Shown: positions 54,403 to 62,654, counted from the stretch's first letter. The stretch is 64,000 nucleotides of DNA from Lysobacteraceae bacterium PS02065 (GCA_029959555.1 JASCPI010000011.1:1-64000); one strand, 5' to 3'. Program-made: numbers and translations. Notes: generated by a model from the sequence alone, not told the origin.

Positions 54403-56238
54403 ATGGACGATCGACGTGTCGAAGCTGCCTCAGCACCCCGCCTGTCGAGCGTCGACGGCCACGCCGTGCGCCGAGGTTTCCTCGCCGGCATCGCACGTGT
54501 GCTGGCCGAGCGCGACGCGCTCGACCGCATCAACGTGTTCCCCGTGCCGGACGGTGATACCGGCACGAACCTCGGTTTCACGCTCGCCGCGGTACGCGAC
54601 GCGCTCGGGTCCTGGCGAAACGCGCACGCGGGGCGCGTCCTCGCACGCGCGGCCGGCGAGGCGATCGACGGAGCGCGTGGCAACTCGGGTGCGATCCTCG
54701 CGCAATTCCTGCAGGGCCTGCGTGAGCCGCTCGAGGGCGAAGCGAGACTGACGCCGGCGACACTCGCCGCCGCTGCCGGCCACGCCGCGGTGCAGGCGCG
54801 CCTCGCGGTCGCGCAGCCGCGTGAAGGCACCCTGCTGTCGGTCATCGATGCGTTCGCAGCGGCGTTGCGGCGCACCGTCGAGGCGGGGGCCGCCGATCTC
54901 GGCACGAGCCTCGAGCGTGCGCACGTCGCCGCCCGCGAGGCGCTCGAACGCACTCCGGAGCAGCTTCCCGTGTTGCGCAAGGCCGGTGTCGTCGATGCCG
55001 GCGCGCGCGGTTTCGTGCTGCTCGTCGAAGGCGTACTGGACCTGGTGCGGCGCGGTCGCGTCGCGTTGCGAGGCGCGGGACGCGGCATGAGCGCGAACGC
55101 CGGCATCCTCGCGGCGGACGTCGAGGCGTCGTCGCCCGAGCGGTGGTGCACCGAATGCGTCGTCTCGGCCGCACATGTCGACCGTGACGCCGTTCGCGCC
55201 GCGCTCTCCGGCATCGCGGGATCGAGTCTCGTCGTCGCCGGCACGCGCGAAAAACTGCGCGTGCACATGCACGTCGACGATCCGTCGATGCTCTTCGACG
55301 CCTTGTCGGCGTTCGGCGACGTGGGTTCGCGCAAGGCCGACGACATGCACGCCCAGCAGCGTAGCGCGACCGCGGCGCGTGGCGTCGCGATCGTCGTCGA
55401 TTCGGCGGCCGACATGCCGGCTGCGGTGTTCGACGACCTCCCGCTGCACATGGTGCCGGTGCGCGTGAATGCAGGCCCCGACGACTACCTCGACAAGGTG
55501 TCGCTGTCGCCCGCGGCCTTCCACGCACTCGTGGCCTCGAGCCCGCATCCGGTGCGCACGTCGCAGCCTCCCGTCGGCGACTTCCGGCGCCTGTTCGATT
55601 TCCTGTTGAGCCACCACGAGGAGGTCGTCTACGTTGGACTCTCGCGCGCCTTGTCGGGCACGCTGCAGTCCGGCGAGAGCGCCGCGTCCGCGCACGGTCC
55701 ACGTGTCCGCGTGGTCGACACGCGCAGCGTCTCGGGAGGCCACGGCCTGCTCGCGCGTCATGCCGCCGAGCGCGCGGTCGCAGGTGATCGTGCGGAGGCG
55801 ATCGCGACCTCGCTCGAGGAGCTTCGCGAGCGCACGGCGACCTTCTGCTACGTGCGCGATCTCGGTCCCGCGGTGCGCGGCGGACGCATCCCCGGCTGGG
55901 CGTTGCCGATCACGCGCTGGCTTCGGCTGGTGCCGTTCGTGCGCATCGGCGGTGGCGACGGGCGCCTCCACATCAAGGGCGCCCTGATCGATCGGGGCGA
56001 GCTTCCCGAGCGCTTCGTCGCGAAGGCCTTGCGGAGCCTCGACGCGCGACGGCGCTGGCGCGCGCAGATCATGCACTGCGACAATCCCGTCGAAGGTGAT
56101 CGCGTGCGTGCCGCGCTGATCGCCCGATGGCCACGTATCGGTGGCGCCGAGGTGCTCGATGCCGGCAGCGCGATCGCCGCGCATGCCGGCCGCGGCGCGG
56201 TCGCGCTTTCGCTCATGCCCGTCGACGAACACCCCTGA
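54403..56238 (+). CDS. Fused fatty acid kinase: FakA DAK2 domain plus FakB/DegV
   Basis: This is a 611-residue protein. Residues about 20-215 are a DAK2 (DhaL-like) domain with the ATP-binding DGDTGTN at 50-56. Residues about 240-320 match the FakA middle domain; Cys249 (RWCTEC) and His288/His290 (VHMHVDD) match its zinc site. From about 328 a complete DegV/FakB domain follows (DSAADMP, TSQPPVGD, SRALSGTLQS, DTRSVSGGHG). In Gram-positives FakA and FakB are separate proteins that together make acyl-phosphate from free fatty acids. Here FakB replaces the FakA C-terminal domain in one chain. plsY, which uses acyl-phosphate, starts 23 bp downstream. Confidence 0.88.
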   Translation: MDDRRVEAASAPRLSSVDGHAVRRGFLAGIARVLAERDALDRINVFPVPDGDTGTNLGFTLAAVRDALGSWRNAHAGRVLARAAGEAIDGARGNSGAILAQFLQGLREPLEGEARLTPATLAAAAGHAAVQARLAVAQPREGTLLSVIDAFAAALRRTVEAGAADLGTSLERAHVAAREALERTPEQLPVLRKAGVVDAGARGFVLLVEGVLDLVRRGRVALRGAGRGMSANAGILAADVEASSPERWCTECVVSAAHVDRDAVRAALSGIAGSSLVVAGTREKLRVHMHVDDPSMLFDALSAFGDVGSRKADDMHAQQRSATAARGVAIVVDSAADMPAAVFDDLPLHMVPVRVNAGPDDYLDKVSLSPAAFHALVASSPHPVRTSQPPVGDFRRLFDFLLSHHEEVVYVGLSRALSGTLQSGESAASAHGPRVRVVDTRSVSGGHGLLARHAAERAVAGDRAEAIATSLEELRERTATFCYVRDLGPAVRGGRIPGWALPITRWLRLVPFVRIGGGDGRLHIKGALIDRGELPERFVAKALRSLDARRRWRAQIMHCDNPVEGDRVRAALIARWPRIGGAEVLDAGSAIAAHAGRGAVALSLMPVDEHP

Positions 56239-56261
56239 ACGCTGCGCCCGGAGATCCCGCG

Positions 56262-56909
56262 ATGGCGGTGCTGCTCGCCAAGCTCGTCGTCGCCTATCTG
56301 CTGGGTTCGGTGTCCGGCGGGCTGTTGCTGGGCCGCCTGCGTGGCCTCGACATCCGCCGCCACGGCAGCGGCAATGCGGGCGGAACCAACGCGCTGCGTG
56401 TCGCGGGATGGCGCTTCGCACTCGCTGTCGTCTGCATCGACGTCGGCAAGGGCGCGCTCGCGGCGTGGCTCGGCGCGTGGCAGGTGGGCGGGACCGCGCC
56501 GGTCGATCCCGAGGGCGCCGCGGCAGCCTGTGTCGTGGCCGCGGCGATCGGCCACTGTTGGCCCCTATGGTTCGGCTTCCGTGGCGGCAAGGGCGCCGCC
56601 ACGCTCGTCGGCGGGGTGCTCGTCATCGCTCCTGCGCACGCACTGCTGATGTTCGTCGCGTGGGGGCTCGTCATCGTGTCGACCGGGTTCGTCGGCCTCG
56701 CCACCGTGATCGCCGCGGTGGCGTTTCCGATCCTCGTGGCGGGCCAGGTTGCGCTCGGCGGTGACGCCACTCCCGAGCGGGTGGCGTTCTCGATCGCGAC
56801 CGCGTTGCTGGTGGTGTGGACGCACCGCGCGAACCTCGTGCGGTTGAGGCGCGGCGAGGAGCCCAGGTTCGAGCGTGCGCGCCTGCTGCATGGAAGGCGT
56901 GCACGATGA
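56262..56909 (+). CDS. plsY: Glycerol-3-phosphate acyltransferase PlsY
   Basis: This 215-residue membrane protein has the PlsY motifs GSGNAGGTNALR and FGFRGGKGAAT. Five or more hydrophobic helices are visible. PlsY transfers an acyl group from acyl-phosphate to glycerol-3-phosphate, making lysophosphatidic acid. Its gene follows the FakA-FakB fusion directly and overlaps birA by 4 bp (ATGA), a tight operon. The usual partner PlsX is not in this window. Confidence 0.95.
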   Translation: MAVLLAKLVVAYLLGSVSGGLLLGRLRGLDIRRHGSGNAGGTNALRVAGWRFALAVVCIDVGKGALAAWLGAWQVGGTAPVDPEGAAAACVVAAAIGHCWPLWFGFRGGKGAATLVGGVLVIAPAHALLMFVAWGLVIVSTGFVGLATVIAAVAFPILVAGQVALGGDATPERVAFSIATALLVVWTHRANLVRLRRGEEPRFERARLLHGRRAR

Positions 56910-57898
56910 GCGTGCATCCACGTGCCCTGCTCGGGCAGCTCGCCGCGCACCCGGAAGGCATCGCCGGCAGCATGCTCGCGTCGCACTTCGGCGTTTCGCG
57001 GGCGGCGATCTGGAAGCATGTCGAGCAGCTGCGTGCGTTCGGTGCGCCGATCGATGCGCGCGCGGGCCGCGGCTATCGCCTGCTCGCACCGCTCGACCTG
57101 CTCGACGCGAGCGCGATCCGCGCAGCGCTGCCGCAACGGGTCGCCGCGAGGCTGGACGACCTCGACGTGCATTGGCAGATCGATTCGACCAACAGTGCGC
57201 TGCTCGCTGCCGCAGCGGGGACGCGGGCACCACTCGCCGCCTGTCTCGCCGAGCTGCAGTCGGGCGGTCGCGGCCGTCACGGCCGCATCTGGCATACGCC
57301 GCTCGGCGGCGGCCTCGCGTTGTCCCTGCGGCGTCGCTTCGATGCCGGCATGGCTGCACTCGGAGGGCTCAGTCTCGCGACCGGCGTCGCCGTGGTCGAA
57401 GCGCTGATTGATCTCGGCATCGCCGGCGTCGGGCTCAAATGGCCCAACGATCTCGTCGCGGACGGGCGCAAGCTCGGTGGCATCCTCATCGAGCTCGGCG
57501 GCGACGCGCTCGGGCCCTGCCATGCGGTCGTCGGCATCGGCCTGAACGTGCGGATCGCGCGCCATGTCGCGGACGCGATCGGCCAACCCGTCGTCGACCT
57601 CGCGTCACTCGGCGTGGCGCCGGCACGCAACGCACTCGCCGCCGCCGTACTCGCCCGTCTCGTCGACGCGCTCGACACGTTCCAGGCATCTGGCTTCGCG
57701 GCCTTCGCGGAAAGGTTCGCGCGCCTCGACGCCTTGCGCGGGCGCCGCGTCCTCGTCACGCGCGGGACCCTCGTCCGCGAAGGCGATGCCGTCGGCATCG
57801 ACGAACGTGGCATTCTTCGCGTACGTGACGGGGAGGGAGAGTTTCTCGTGGACAGTGGGGAAGTCAGCGTGCGCCTCGCGCCGGGGCGCGCGTCGTGA
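56906..57898 (+). CDS. birA: Biotin-protein ligase/biotin operon repressor BirA
   Basis: The start MSVHPRALLGQLA overlaps the plsY stop and gives 330 residues. An N-terminal winged helix (VSRAAIWKHVEQLR) is followed by the ligase domain with biotin-binding GGRGRHGRIWHTP and KWPNDLVADGRKLGGIL, and a small C-terminal SH3-like domain. It biotinylates AccB (31499) and may repress biotin genes. Overlap of 4 bp with coaX (GTGA). Confidence 0.94.
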   Translation: MSVHPRALLGQLAAHPEGIAGSMLASHFGVSRAAIWKHVEQLRAFGAPIDARAGRGYRLLAPLDLLDASAIRAALPQRVAARLDDLDVHWQIDSTNSALLAAAAGTRAPLAACLAELQSGGRGRHGRIWHTPLGGGLALSLRRRFDAGMAALGGLSLATGVAVVEALIDLGIAGVGLKWPNDLVADGRKLGGILIELGGDALGPCHAVVGIGLNVRIARHVADAIGQPVVDLASLGVAPARNALAAAVLARLVDALDTFQASGFAAFAERFARLDALRGRRVLVTRGTLVREGDAVGIDERGILRVRDGEGEFLVDSGEVSVRLAPGRAS

Positions 57899-58626
57899 AG
57901 CTGCTCGTGGACATCGGCAACACGCGGCTCAAGTGGGCCGTGTGGCGCGACGGCAGGCGTGCGATGGGCGGTGTGTACGCACACCGCGATACCCCGTTCG
58001 ACGTGGCCCTCTCGGGCAACTGGACCGCGCTCCCGCGACCCTCGGCGATCCTCGTCTCGAGCGTCGTGTCGCCCGATGTCGAGCGCGAGCTCGCCACCTT
58101 CATGGCGACGCTGTTCGATACCACGCCGCAGTTCGTGCGCAGTCCCGCCGCAGCGCTCGGCATCACCAACGCCTACGCGGAGCCCGCGCGGCTCGGTGTG
58201 GATCGTTTCCTCGCCCTGGCCGCGCTGCATGCCGCGCAGCCGCGGGCACAGATCCTCGTCAGCTGCGGCACCGCGCTCACGCTCGACGCCCTCGGTGCCG
58301 ACGGCCGCCATCTCGGCGGGCTCATCGCGCCGTCGCCCGATCTCTCGCGCCGCGCGCTGCTCGGCGCGACCGCGCGTATCGGAGAGGGCGACGGGCGTCT
58401 CGTGGAGATCGCCGACACGACGGTGGATGCGGTGCAGTCGGGCTGCGTGCTTTCGGCGGTGGCGCTGATCGAGCGCTTTCGCGTACAGGCTGCGGGCGTG
58501 CTCGGAGAGACGCCTGCACTGGTCGGCGACGGCGGCGGACTCGATGCCTGGCGCACGCTGCTGCCCGACATGGAGCGCGGTCGCGACCTCGTGCTGCGCG
58601 GCCTCGCGCTGTGGTCGGGCGACTGA
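57895..58626 (+). CDS. coaX: Type III pantothenate kinase
   Basis: This 243-residue protein starts at GTG 57895, overlapping birA, with MKLLVDIGNTRLKWAVW. Motifs GVDRFLALAAL and SCGTALTLDAL match CoaX of the ASKHA fold. It phosphorylates pantothenate, the first step of CoA synthesis, and is not inhibited by CoA in characterised members. birA-coaX-SPOR is a common gammaproteobacterial order. Confidence 0.93.
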   Translation: MKLLVDIGNTRLKWAVWRDGRRAMGGVYAHRDTPFDVALSGNWTALPRPSAILVSSVVSPDVERELATFMATLFDTTPQFVRSPAAALGITNAYAEPARLGVDRFLALAALHAAQPRAQILVSCGTALTLDALGADGRHLGGLIAPSPDLSRRALLGATARIGEGDGRLVEIADTTVDAVQSGCVLSAVALIERFRVQAAGVLGETPALVGDGGGLDAWRTLLPDMERGRDLVLRGLALWSGD

Positions 58627-58721
58627 TTCGAACGCGACGCGCGACACCGGTCACCGACCTCGCGCGGCATTGCCGCTAGAATCGCGCCATCCCACCCGGT
58701 TACGTCGCGAGCACGCTCCGC

Positions 58722-59372
58722 ATGTTCCTGCGCGTCCTGTTCCTGCTGTTGCTCGCGCTCAACCTCGGCGGCATCGGCTGGATGATCTTCTCGCCCTCCG
58801 AGGCGGCCGGCTCGCTGCCGGCCAGTGATCCCGACGTGCCCGCTCTCGTGCTGCTGTCGGAGAGGGACGCGGCCGGTGCTCCGCTGCCCGGACAGGGCGT
58901 GGCTGCCAGCAGTACCGATGTCTGCGCGACGATCGGACCCTTCCCGACGCAATCGGACATGCGCGCCGCGCTCGTCGAGCTCACGCCCCAGGTGCGGCGC
59001 ATCCAGTACCGCAACGCCAAGGCCACACAGTCGCGCGGCTACTGGGTGTTCCTCGCCGCACTCCAGTCACGCGAGGAAGCCCTCGGCGTCGCGCGCGCGC
59101 TGTCGGCGAAGGGCGTGCGCGATTACTACGTGGTCACCGCAGGCGACCAGCAGAACACGGTCTCGCTGGGCCTGTTCCGCGAGCAGGCCAACGCCGAGCG
59201 CCGTCGCGCGGAGATCGCGGGCATGGGCTTCCGTCCCGAGCTCATCCAGCGCACCGAGGAGCTGCCCGTGTACTGGATCGACATCGCGCGCGATCCGGAC
59301 AGCCGGTTCGCCTGGCGCACGCGTTCCGGCAGCGCGGGCGATGTGCGCGAGCAACCGATCGACTGTTTCTGA
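58722..59372 (+). CDS. SPOR domain protein
   Basis: This 216-residue protein has an N-terminal membrane helix (LRVLFLLLLALNLGGIGWMIF) and a periplasmic region with a SPOR-like domain (about 105-180, RGYWVFLAALQSREEALGVAR and TVSLGLFREQANAERR). SPOR domains bind denuded septal peptidoglycan. It is the last gene of the birA-coaX cluster, 95 bp after coaX, with a possible -10 box TAGAAT at 58677. Confidence 0.85.
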   Translation: MFLRVLFLLLLALNLGGIGWMIFSPSEAAGSLPASDPDVPALVLLSERDAAGAPLPGQGVAASSTDVCATIGPFPTQSDMRAALVELTPQVRRIQYRNAKATQSRGYWVFLAALQSREEALGVARALSAKGVRDYYVVTAGDQQNTVSLGLFREQANAERRRAEIAGMGFRPELIQRTEELPVYWIDIARDPDSRFAWRTRSGSAGDVREQPIDCF

Positions 59373-59381
59373 CCCGTTCCT

Positions 59382-59410
59382 TTGCACGCACCTCGGACGC
59401 GGCCTAGAAT
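59382..59410 (+). promoter_or_regulatory. Promoter of tRNA-Thr
   Basis: TTGCAC (59382-59387), 17 bases and TAGAAT (59405-59410) end 11 bases before the tRNA 5' end. Confidence 0.65.
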
Positions 59411-59421
59411 GCGCGCCCCAT

Positions 59422-59497
59422 GCCGGCATAGCTCAGTTGGTAGAGCAACCGCCTTGTAAGCGGTAGGTCCCCAGTTCGAATCCGGGTGCCGGCACCA
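59422..59497 (+). tRNA. tRNA-Thr(TGT), integration site
   Basis: The full cloverleaf is seen: acceptor GCCGGCA/TGCCGGC, D arm GCTC...GAGC, anticodon stem ACCGC/GCGGT with loop CTTGTAA (anticodon TGT), T arm CCCAG-TTCGAAT-CCGGG with one A-C mismatch, discriminator A and encoded CCA. A tyrosine integrase gene begins 84 bp downstream in the same direction. The 3' half of tRNA genes is the usual target of such integrases, and this tRNA remains intact. No second copy of its 3' end was found in the window, so the other junction lies beyond 64000. Confidence 0.93.
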
Positions 59498-59548
59498 TCG
59501 TGGGGAAAGCCTTAGGGATCATGGGGTTATAGCGGTGTTCCCGCGCTT

Positions 59549-59581
59549 GCTACACGACACGCACCACATGGTGCTACACGA
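59549..59581 (+). repeat. Direct repeat GCTACACGA flanking a small inverted repeat before the integrase gene
   Basis: GCTACACGA occurs at 59549-59557 and 59573-59581, 24 bp apart. Between them GCACC-ACAT-GGTGC (59561-59574) is a perfect 5-bp inverted repeat. The second copy overlaps the integrase start codon. This could be an integrase or excisionase binding site or an autoregulatory site. Confidence 0.4.
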
Positions 59582-61119
59582 TGTCGGCAAGCTATCTCCT
59601 GCGTCGCTGCGACACGTTCCACTACCGCATCCGAGTGCCCGCCGATCTGGTGGGCCTCGTCGGCATGCGCGAGTTCACGGGCTCCCTTGGACCGCTCACG
59701 AGGCGTGCGGCATCGCTTCGGGCATCCGTGCGGGCGCACGAGGCGCACGCGCTGTTCGACCGACTGCGAGAGCTGCGCCGCGAAGGTGCCCACGATGAGG
59801 CTGCGGCGCGTGTAGTTGCGTGGCGAACGGATCGGCGTGACGTCCACAGCGCGAGCATCGCGCCGTGTGTTGACCATGAGCCCGCCGTGGCTGCCCACGG
59901 CACGACCAGTCCGTCCGATCGTCACCCTTCGCCTCCTGCGCGGTCTCGTGCGGCTCCCGCATCGCGAGGGCCGACGATCGTGGACGCGTGGGCTGCATAC
60001 CGCGCATGGATGGCGAAGGACACGAGGACGTGGGTCGACGCTGTGCCCGATCGCGCTCGCCTCGCATGGGCCGACTTCGAGGTGACCGTCGGCGCGAGCA
60101 CGCGCATGGCGGACCTCACGGTGCAGGCCGTGCGGCGCTTCGAGGCGTTCGCCGACCAGCGACCGAATCAGCGGATGGCCCTATACCGCAACAGGACGCC
60201 CGAGGACATCCGCGCGGCCCTCGCGGCAGGTGAGATACCGCACGAGCACCGGAGGACCGCGCAGACGATCGAGACGCAGGCCGCGACCATGCTCGCGTTC
60301 CTCAAGTTCTGCCGCGTCGAGTACGGTGCACCGATCCCCGAAGGCTTCGAGTTCCGCGTCGCTGGTCGGAACGCACCGGGCGACGGACCCGTGCGCTATG
60401 ACGCGTGGACAGGCGACGAGCTGGCGACCATCTTCGACCCGACCAACCTCGCGGGTTTCATCAGGCGGCGCCGGGAGAACGCCATGCGCCGCGTAGGGCG
60501 GTCCACACGCGACCCCGAGGCGTTGCACTGGATCGACCTGCCCTGGATGCTGCTGCTGGCGCTCTACACGGGCGCGAGGCGCAACGAGGTCGTGGGCCTC
60601 ATGGTCGACGACATCGTGCCCGAGCATCCCGAGACGCGGGCCTACAGCGACACGCCCGTGCCGGTCGTGGTCATCCGCGAGAACGATGAGCGCGGCCTGA
60701 AGACCGACGCCAGCACGCGATGCGTGCCGCTGCATCCCGACCTGATCGCCTTGGGCATACTCGACCTCGCCGAGAGCCGGCGCAGGGCGGGCATGACGCA
60801 GCTCCTGCGTGTGCCGTCACCGGTCAAGCGTGGTGGTATCTGGCTCACGGACGCCTTCGCGGACTACACGAAGTCGCTCGGGCTGTACGTCGCGAAGCGC
60901 AAGGTCTTCCATTCGTTCCGCCACACGTTCAAGACGACCGCCTCAGGTGTGATGGACCCCGCTCAGGTCGACGCGCTGATCGGTCACGCCGTGCAGGACT
61001 CGACCAACGGCACCTACATCCACGCGACCAGCGTGCCGCAGCACGAGCGTGCGGAGGGCGTGGGGCGGTTGAGGTTCCCCGTGGATGTCGCCGCGCTGGC
61101 CGGCATGGTCAGCGAGTGA
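59581..61119 (+). CDS. Tyrosine recombinase/integrase
   Basis: This is a 512-residue protein. The N-terminal part (about 1-190) is an arm- and core-binding region, longer than in many phage integrases. The catalytic domain has YTGARRNEVVGLM (first Arg), the HxxR motif FHSFRHTFKTT and IGHAVQDSTNGTYIH with the candidate catalytic Tyr. It should catalyse site-specific recombination at the adjacent tRNA-Thr. It is separated from the tRNA by 83 bp. It differs from the short integrases of P4-type islands by its large N-terminal extension. Confidence 0.93.
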   Translation: MSASYLLRRCDTFHYRIRVPADLVGLVGMREFTGSLGPLTRRAASLRASVRAHEAHALFDRLRELRREGAHDEAAARVVAWRTDRRDVHSASIAPCVDHEPAVAAHGTTSPSDRHPSPPARSRAAPASRGPTIVDAWAAYRAWMAKDTRTWVDAVPDRARLAWADFEVTVGASTRMADLTVQAVRRFEAFADQRPNQRMALYRNRTPEDIRAALAAGEIPHEHRRTAQTIETQAATMLAFLKFCRVEYGAPIPEGFEFRVAGRNAPGDGPVRYDAWTGDELATIFDPTNLAGFIRRRRENAMRRVGRSTRDPEALHWIDLPWMLLLALYTGARRNEVVGLMVDDIVPEHPETRAYSDTPVPVVVIRENDERGLKTDASTRCVPLHPDLIALGILDLAESRRRAGMTQLLRVPSPVKRGGIWLTDAFADYTKSLGLYVAKRKVFHSFRHTFKTTASGVMDPAQVDALIGHAVQDSTNGTYIHATSVPQHERAEGVGRLRFPVDVAALAGMVSE

Positions 61120-61638
61120 CGTAGGCCGGTGGGCCGCCGCAAGTGGTTGATCCGTGGTGGCGTGCCAATTAGGGCGTAACACTGGAAGGAGCTCTGAACC
61201 GAGCCCCATGGCCCCCCCATATGGAGACCATGAGGGATAGAAAATTAAGAAGAAAATAGATCAGGATAATCCTAAGGATACCTATGGGAGTCCTACGGAC
61301 TCTGACGACCACCCATGGTGATGGATCAATGGTGTGGTCGATAACAGGGGTACTCTAATCGTGGTCTTCCATTGGTGGTCGATCAACAAGGTTCCCTTGT
61401 TGCTTCGCGATGAATCCAATGGATTCCACACGGTCCTCGCGATGATGTCGACGAGCCCTCGTGATGCTCCCGTCGCGCCCTGTTCGATCGCCGTCGTGGC
61501 GTCGCCATCGAGCCGCATAGGCGTGCCCGTGAGGCCAGCGCATAGGCAGCGCGGCCGACCTCAGTCGAGGGTGCCGGCGCGTTCCTGTCGCGTCCTGCGC
61601 GGCCTCCGCAAGTGACGCTGCGGCCGTCGCGTGACCTG
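61120..61638. other. Low-GC island with hairpins and GTGGTC repeats
   Basis: No convincing gene is seen. From about 61220 to 61430 the base composition falls sharply, with an A/G-rich stretch near 61240. Perfect inverted repeats stand at 61288-61302 (gagtcc/ggactc), 61384-61402 (caacaagg/ccttgttg) and 61412-61426 (gaatcc/ggattc). GTGGTC occurs three times in direct orientation (61334, 61361, 61375) and once inverted (61307-61312). The pattern recalls iterons or a nick/recombination region, without proof of either. Confidence 0.55.
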
Positions 61639-61674
61639 TTGACACTTCGAGCATGAGACATGCACGCTATCCGT

Positions 61675-61748
61675 GTCGTCGCTCATCGACGACCGGGATT
61701 GGCGTCCCGAAGAACCAAGGCGCACAGGCGCCTACACGGCGCTTTTTT
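61675..61748 (+). ncRNA. Candidate structured small RNA with terminator
   Basis: Three perfect hairpins follow one another: GTCGTCG-CTCAT-CGACGAC (61675-61693), CGGGA-TTGGCG-TCCCG (61694-61709) and GCGCC-TACAC-GGCGC (61728-61742), and the last is followed by six T residues. A TTGACA is present at 61639-61644 but no clear -10 was seen. The structure is compact and ends in a terminator, as small RNAs do. It may instead be a leader or attenuator for the gene at 61922. Confidence 0.5.
61728..61748 (+). terminator. Intrinsic terminator of the candidate small RNA
   Basis: GCGCC-TACAC-GGCGC (61728-61742) followed by TTTTTT (61743-61748). Confidence 0.75.
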
Positions 61749-61873
61749 CATGCCCGGCTTTCGGCCGTTCGTGAAGCTGACGCCCTGTTCGGTCGTGCTC
61801 GTTTATGACGGGCGCAGCGGGGGCCGCAAGGCCACCGGTTTCCTTGGATTCCCGGTACGCCAACCCGTTGCGT

Positions 61874-61896
61874 CCGTCGCCCGATTGCGGCGACGG
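61874..61896 (+). repeat. Inverted repeat in the leader of the small gene at 61922
   Basis: CCGTCGCC (61874-61881) and GGCGACGG (61889-61896) form a perfect 8-bp stem with a 7-base loop. It lies 25 bp before the start codon at 61922, so it may be an operator or an mRNA leader hairpin. Confidence 0.55.
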
Positions 61897-61921
61897 TTGA
61901 CCATCGAAACAGGGAACCGTC

Positions 61922-62152
61922 ATGCACTTCGCTCTTGATCTTGTCCTGCTGGCAATCGACTTCCGAATCGCCCGCGACTGGCACTTCAGCTTTCTGGTCA
62001 CACGTCACCTCGGCGTGAACCTCACCTCGTCAGGCGCGATGTTCTACGTCGGTCGCCGCGTGTTCCTCGCGCAGCCGAACATGGGCAGCCTCAATCACCA
62101 GTGGCATGCCTCGAACGGCATCCGCTCGGCGTGGTCGCACCTTCACGCCTGA
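61922..62152 (+). CDS. Small protein of unknown function in the integrated element
   Basis: This 76-residue frame starts at ATG 61922, with AGGGAA about 6 bases upstream, and ends 40 bp before an intrinsic terminator. It has a hydrophobic N-terminal segment (FALDLVLLAIDF) and a Trp/His-rich rest (HLGVNLTSSGAMFYVG). No family is recognised. The ribosome-binding site and terminator argue that it is a real gene. Confidence 0.6.
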   Translation: MHFALDLVLLAIDFRIARDWHFSFLVTRHLGVNLTSSGAMFYVGRRVFLAQPNMGSLNHQWHASNGIRSAWSHLHA

Positions 62153-62191
62153 CCGCCCCAAGGGGCTCTGCACCACCTCGATCAGCACCAA

Positions 62192-62227
62192 GGCCGACTG
62201 TCTCATACGAGGCGTCGGCTTTTTTTT
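62192..62227 (+). terminator. Intrinsic terminator after the small gene
   Basis: GCCGAC (62193-62198) pairs with GTCGGC (62214-62219), followed by eight T residues (62220-62227). The loop is 15 bases long. Confidence 0.75.
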
Positions 62228-62396
62228 CGTGGTCGCACTCGATGACCGCTCATGGTGCGCGTGAGGCTGCGTGTGCGGGCTGCGGCGGCTCACGCATGGC
62301 GCTTGGCCATGGTGGGCCTCATGGACTCCGCGAGGGGCGCATGGCGTCGCTTGCGGCGTCCTGCTGCATGGCGTGCTCCGGACGCCCCGATGATTT

Positions 62397-62425
62397 TTTA
62401 CCGCAGATTTTCGAGAGGGTATTAG
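62397..62425 (+). promoter_or_regulatory. Promoter-like sequence before the antirepressor
   Basis: TTTACC (62397-62402), a 17-base spacer and TATTAG (62420-62425) match sigma70 spacing. Operator-like palindromes begin eight bases downstream. Confidence 0.5.
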
Positions 62426-62432
62426 ACCTGTC

Positions 62433-62462
62433 GGTATGCATCGTCATACCCCCCTGGGGGGT
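62433..62462 (+). promoter_or_regulatory. Overlapping operator-like palindromes
   Basis: GGTATG-CATCGT-CATACC (62433-62450) and ACCCCCC-T-GGGGGGT (62448-62462) are perfect inverted repeats that overlap by three bases. They sit just downstream of a promoter-like sequence and could bind a repressor. Confidence 0.5.
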
Positions 62463-62654
62463 GTCGTTCTCACCGAACCGGGACGGGGTGCGTCCAGCGA
62501 TGCCTGGTCGTCCGCCGGTACGACTTCTCCTACACGACGACGCGGCGTTCACCTATCGCGGTCGTGGGGATCGCGAGGCGATCATCAGGACGTCCGGGGT
62601 TCATGGGGTCGCGTTGCTCGCGAGTCGCCGATAACCGGACCCTCAGCGGCCACG

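Larger units (their letters stand above)
62228..62654. other. Leader region of the antirepressor gene
   Basis: This 427-bp region has no convincing gene. It contains a promoter-like sequence near 62397 and a pair of palindromes at 62433-62462, described separately. Beyond these I see nothing distinctive. Confidence 0.55.

Noticed and set aside
61334..61615. Short plus-strand frame in the low-GC island
   Set aside because: No ribosome-binding site or protein features, and it overlaps the inverted repeats.
61660..61938. Plus-strand 92-codon frame
   Set aside because: It overlaps the candidate RNA and its terminator, with an Arg-rich composition typical of non-coding frames.
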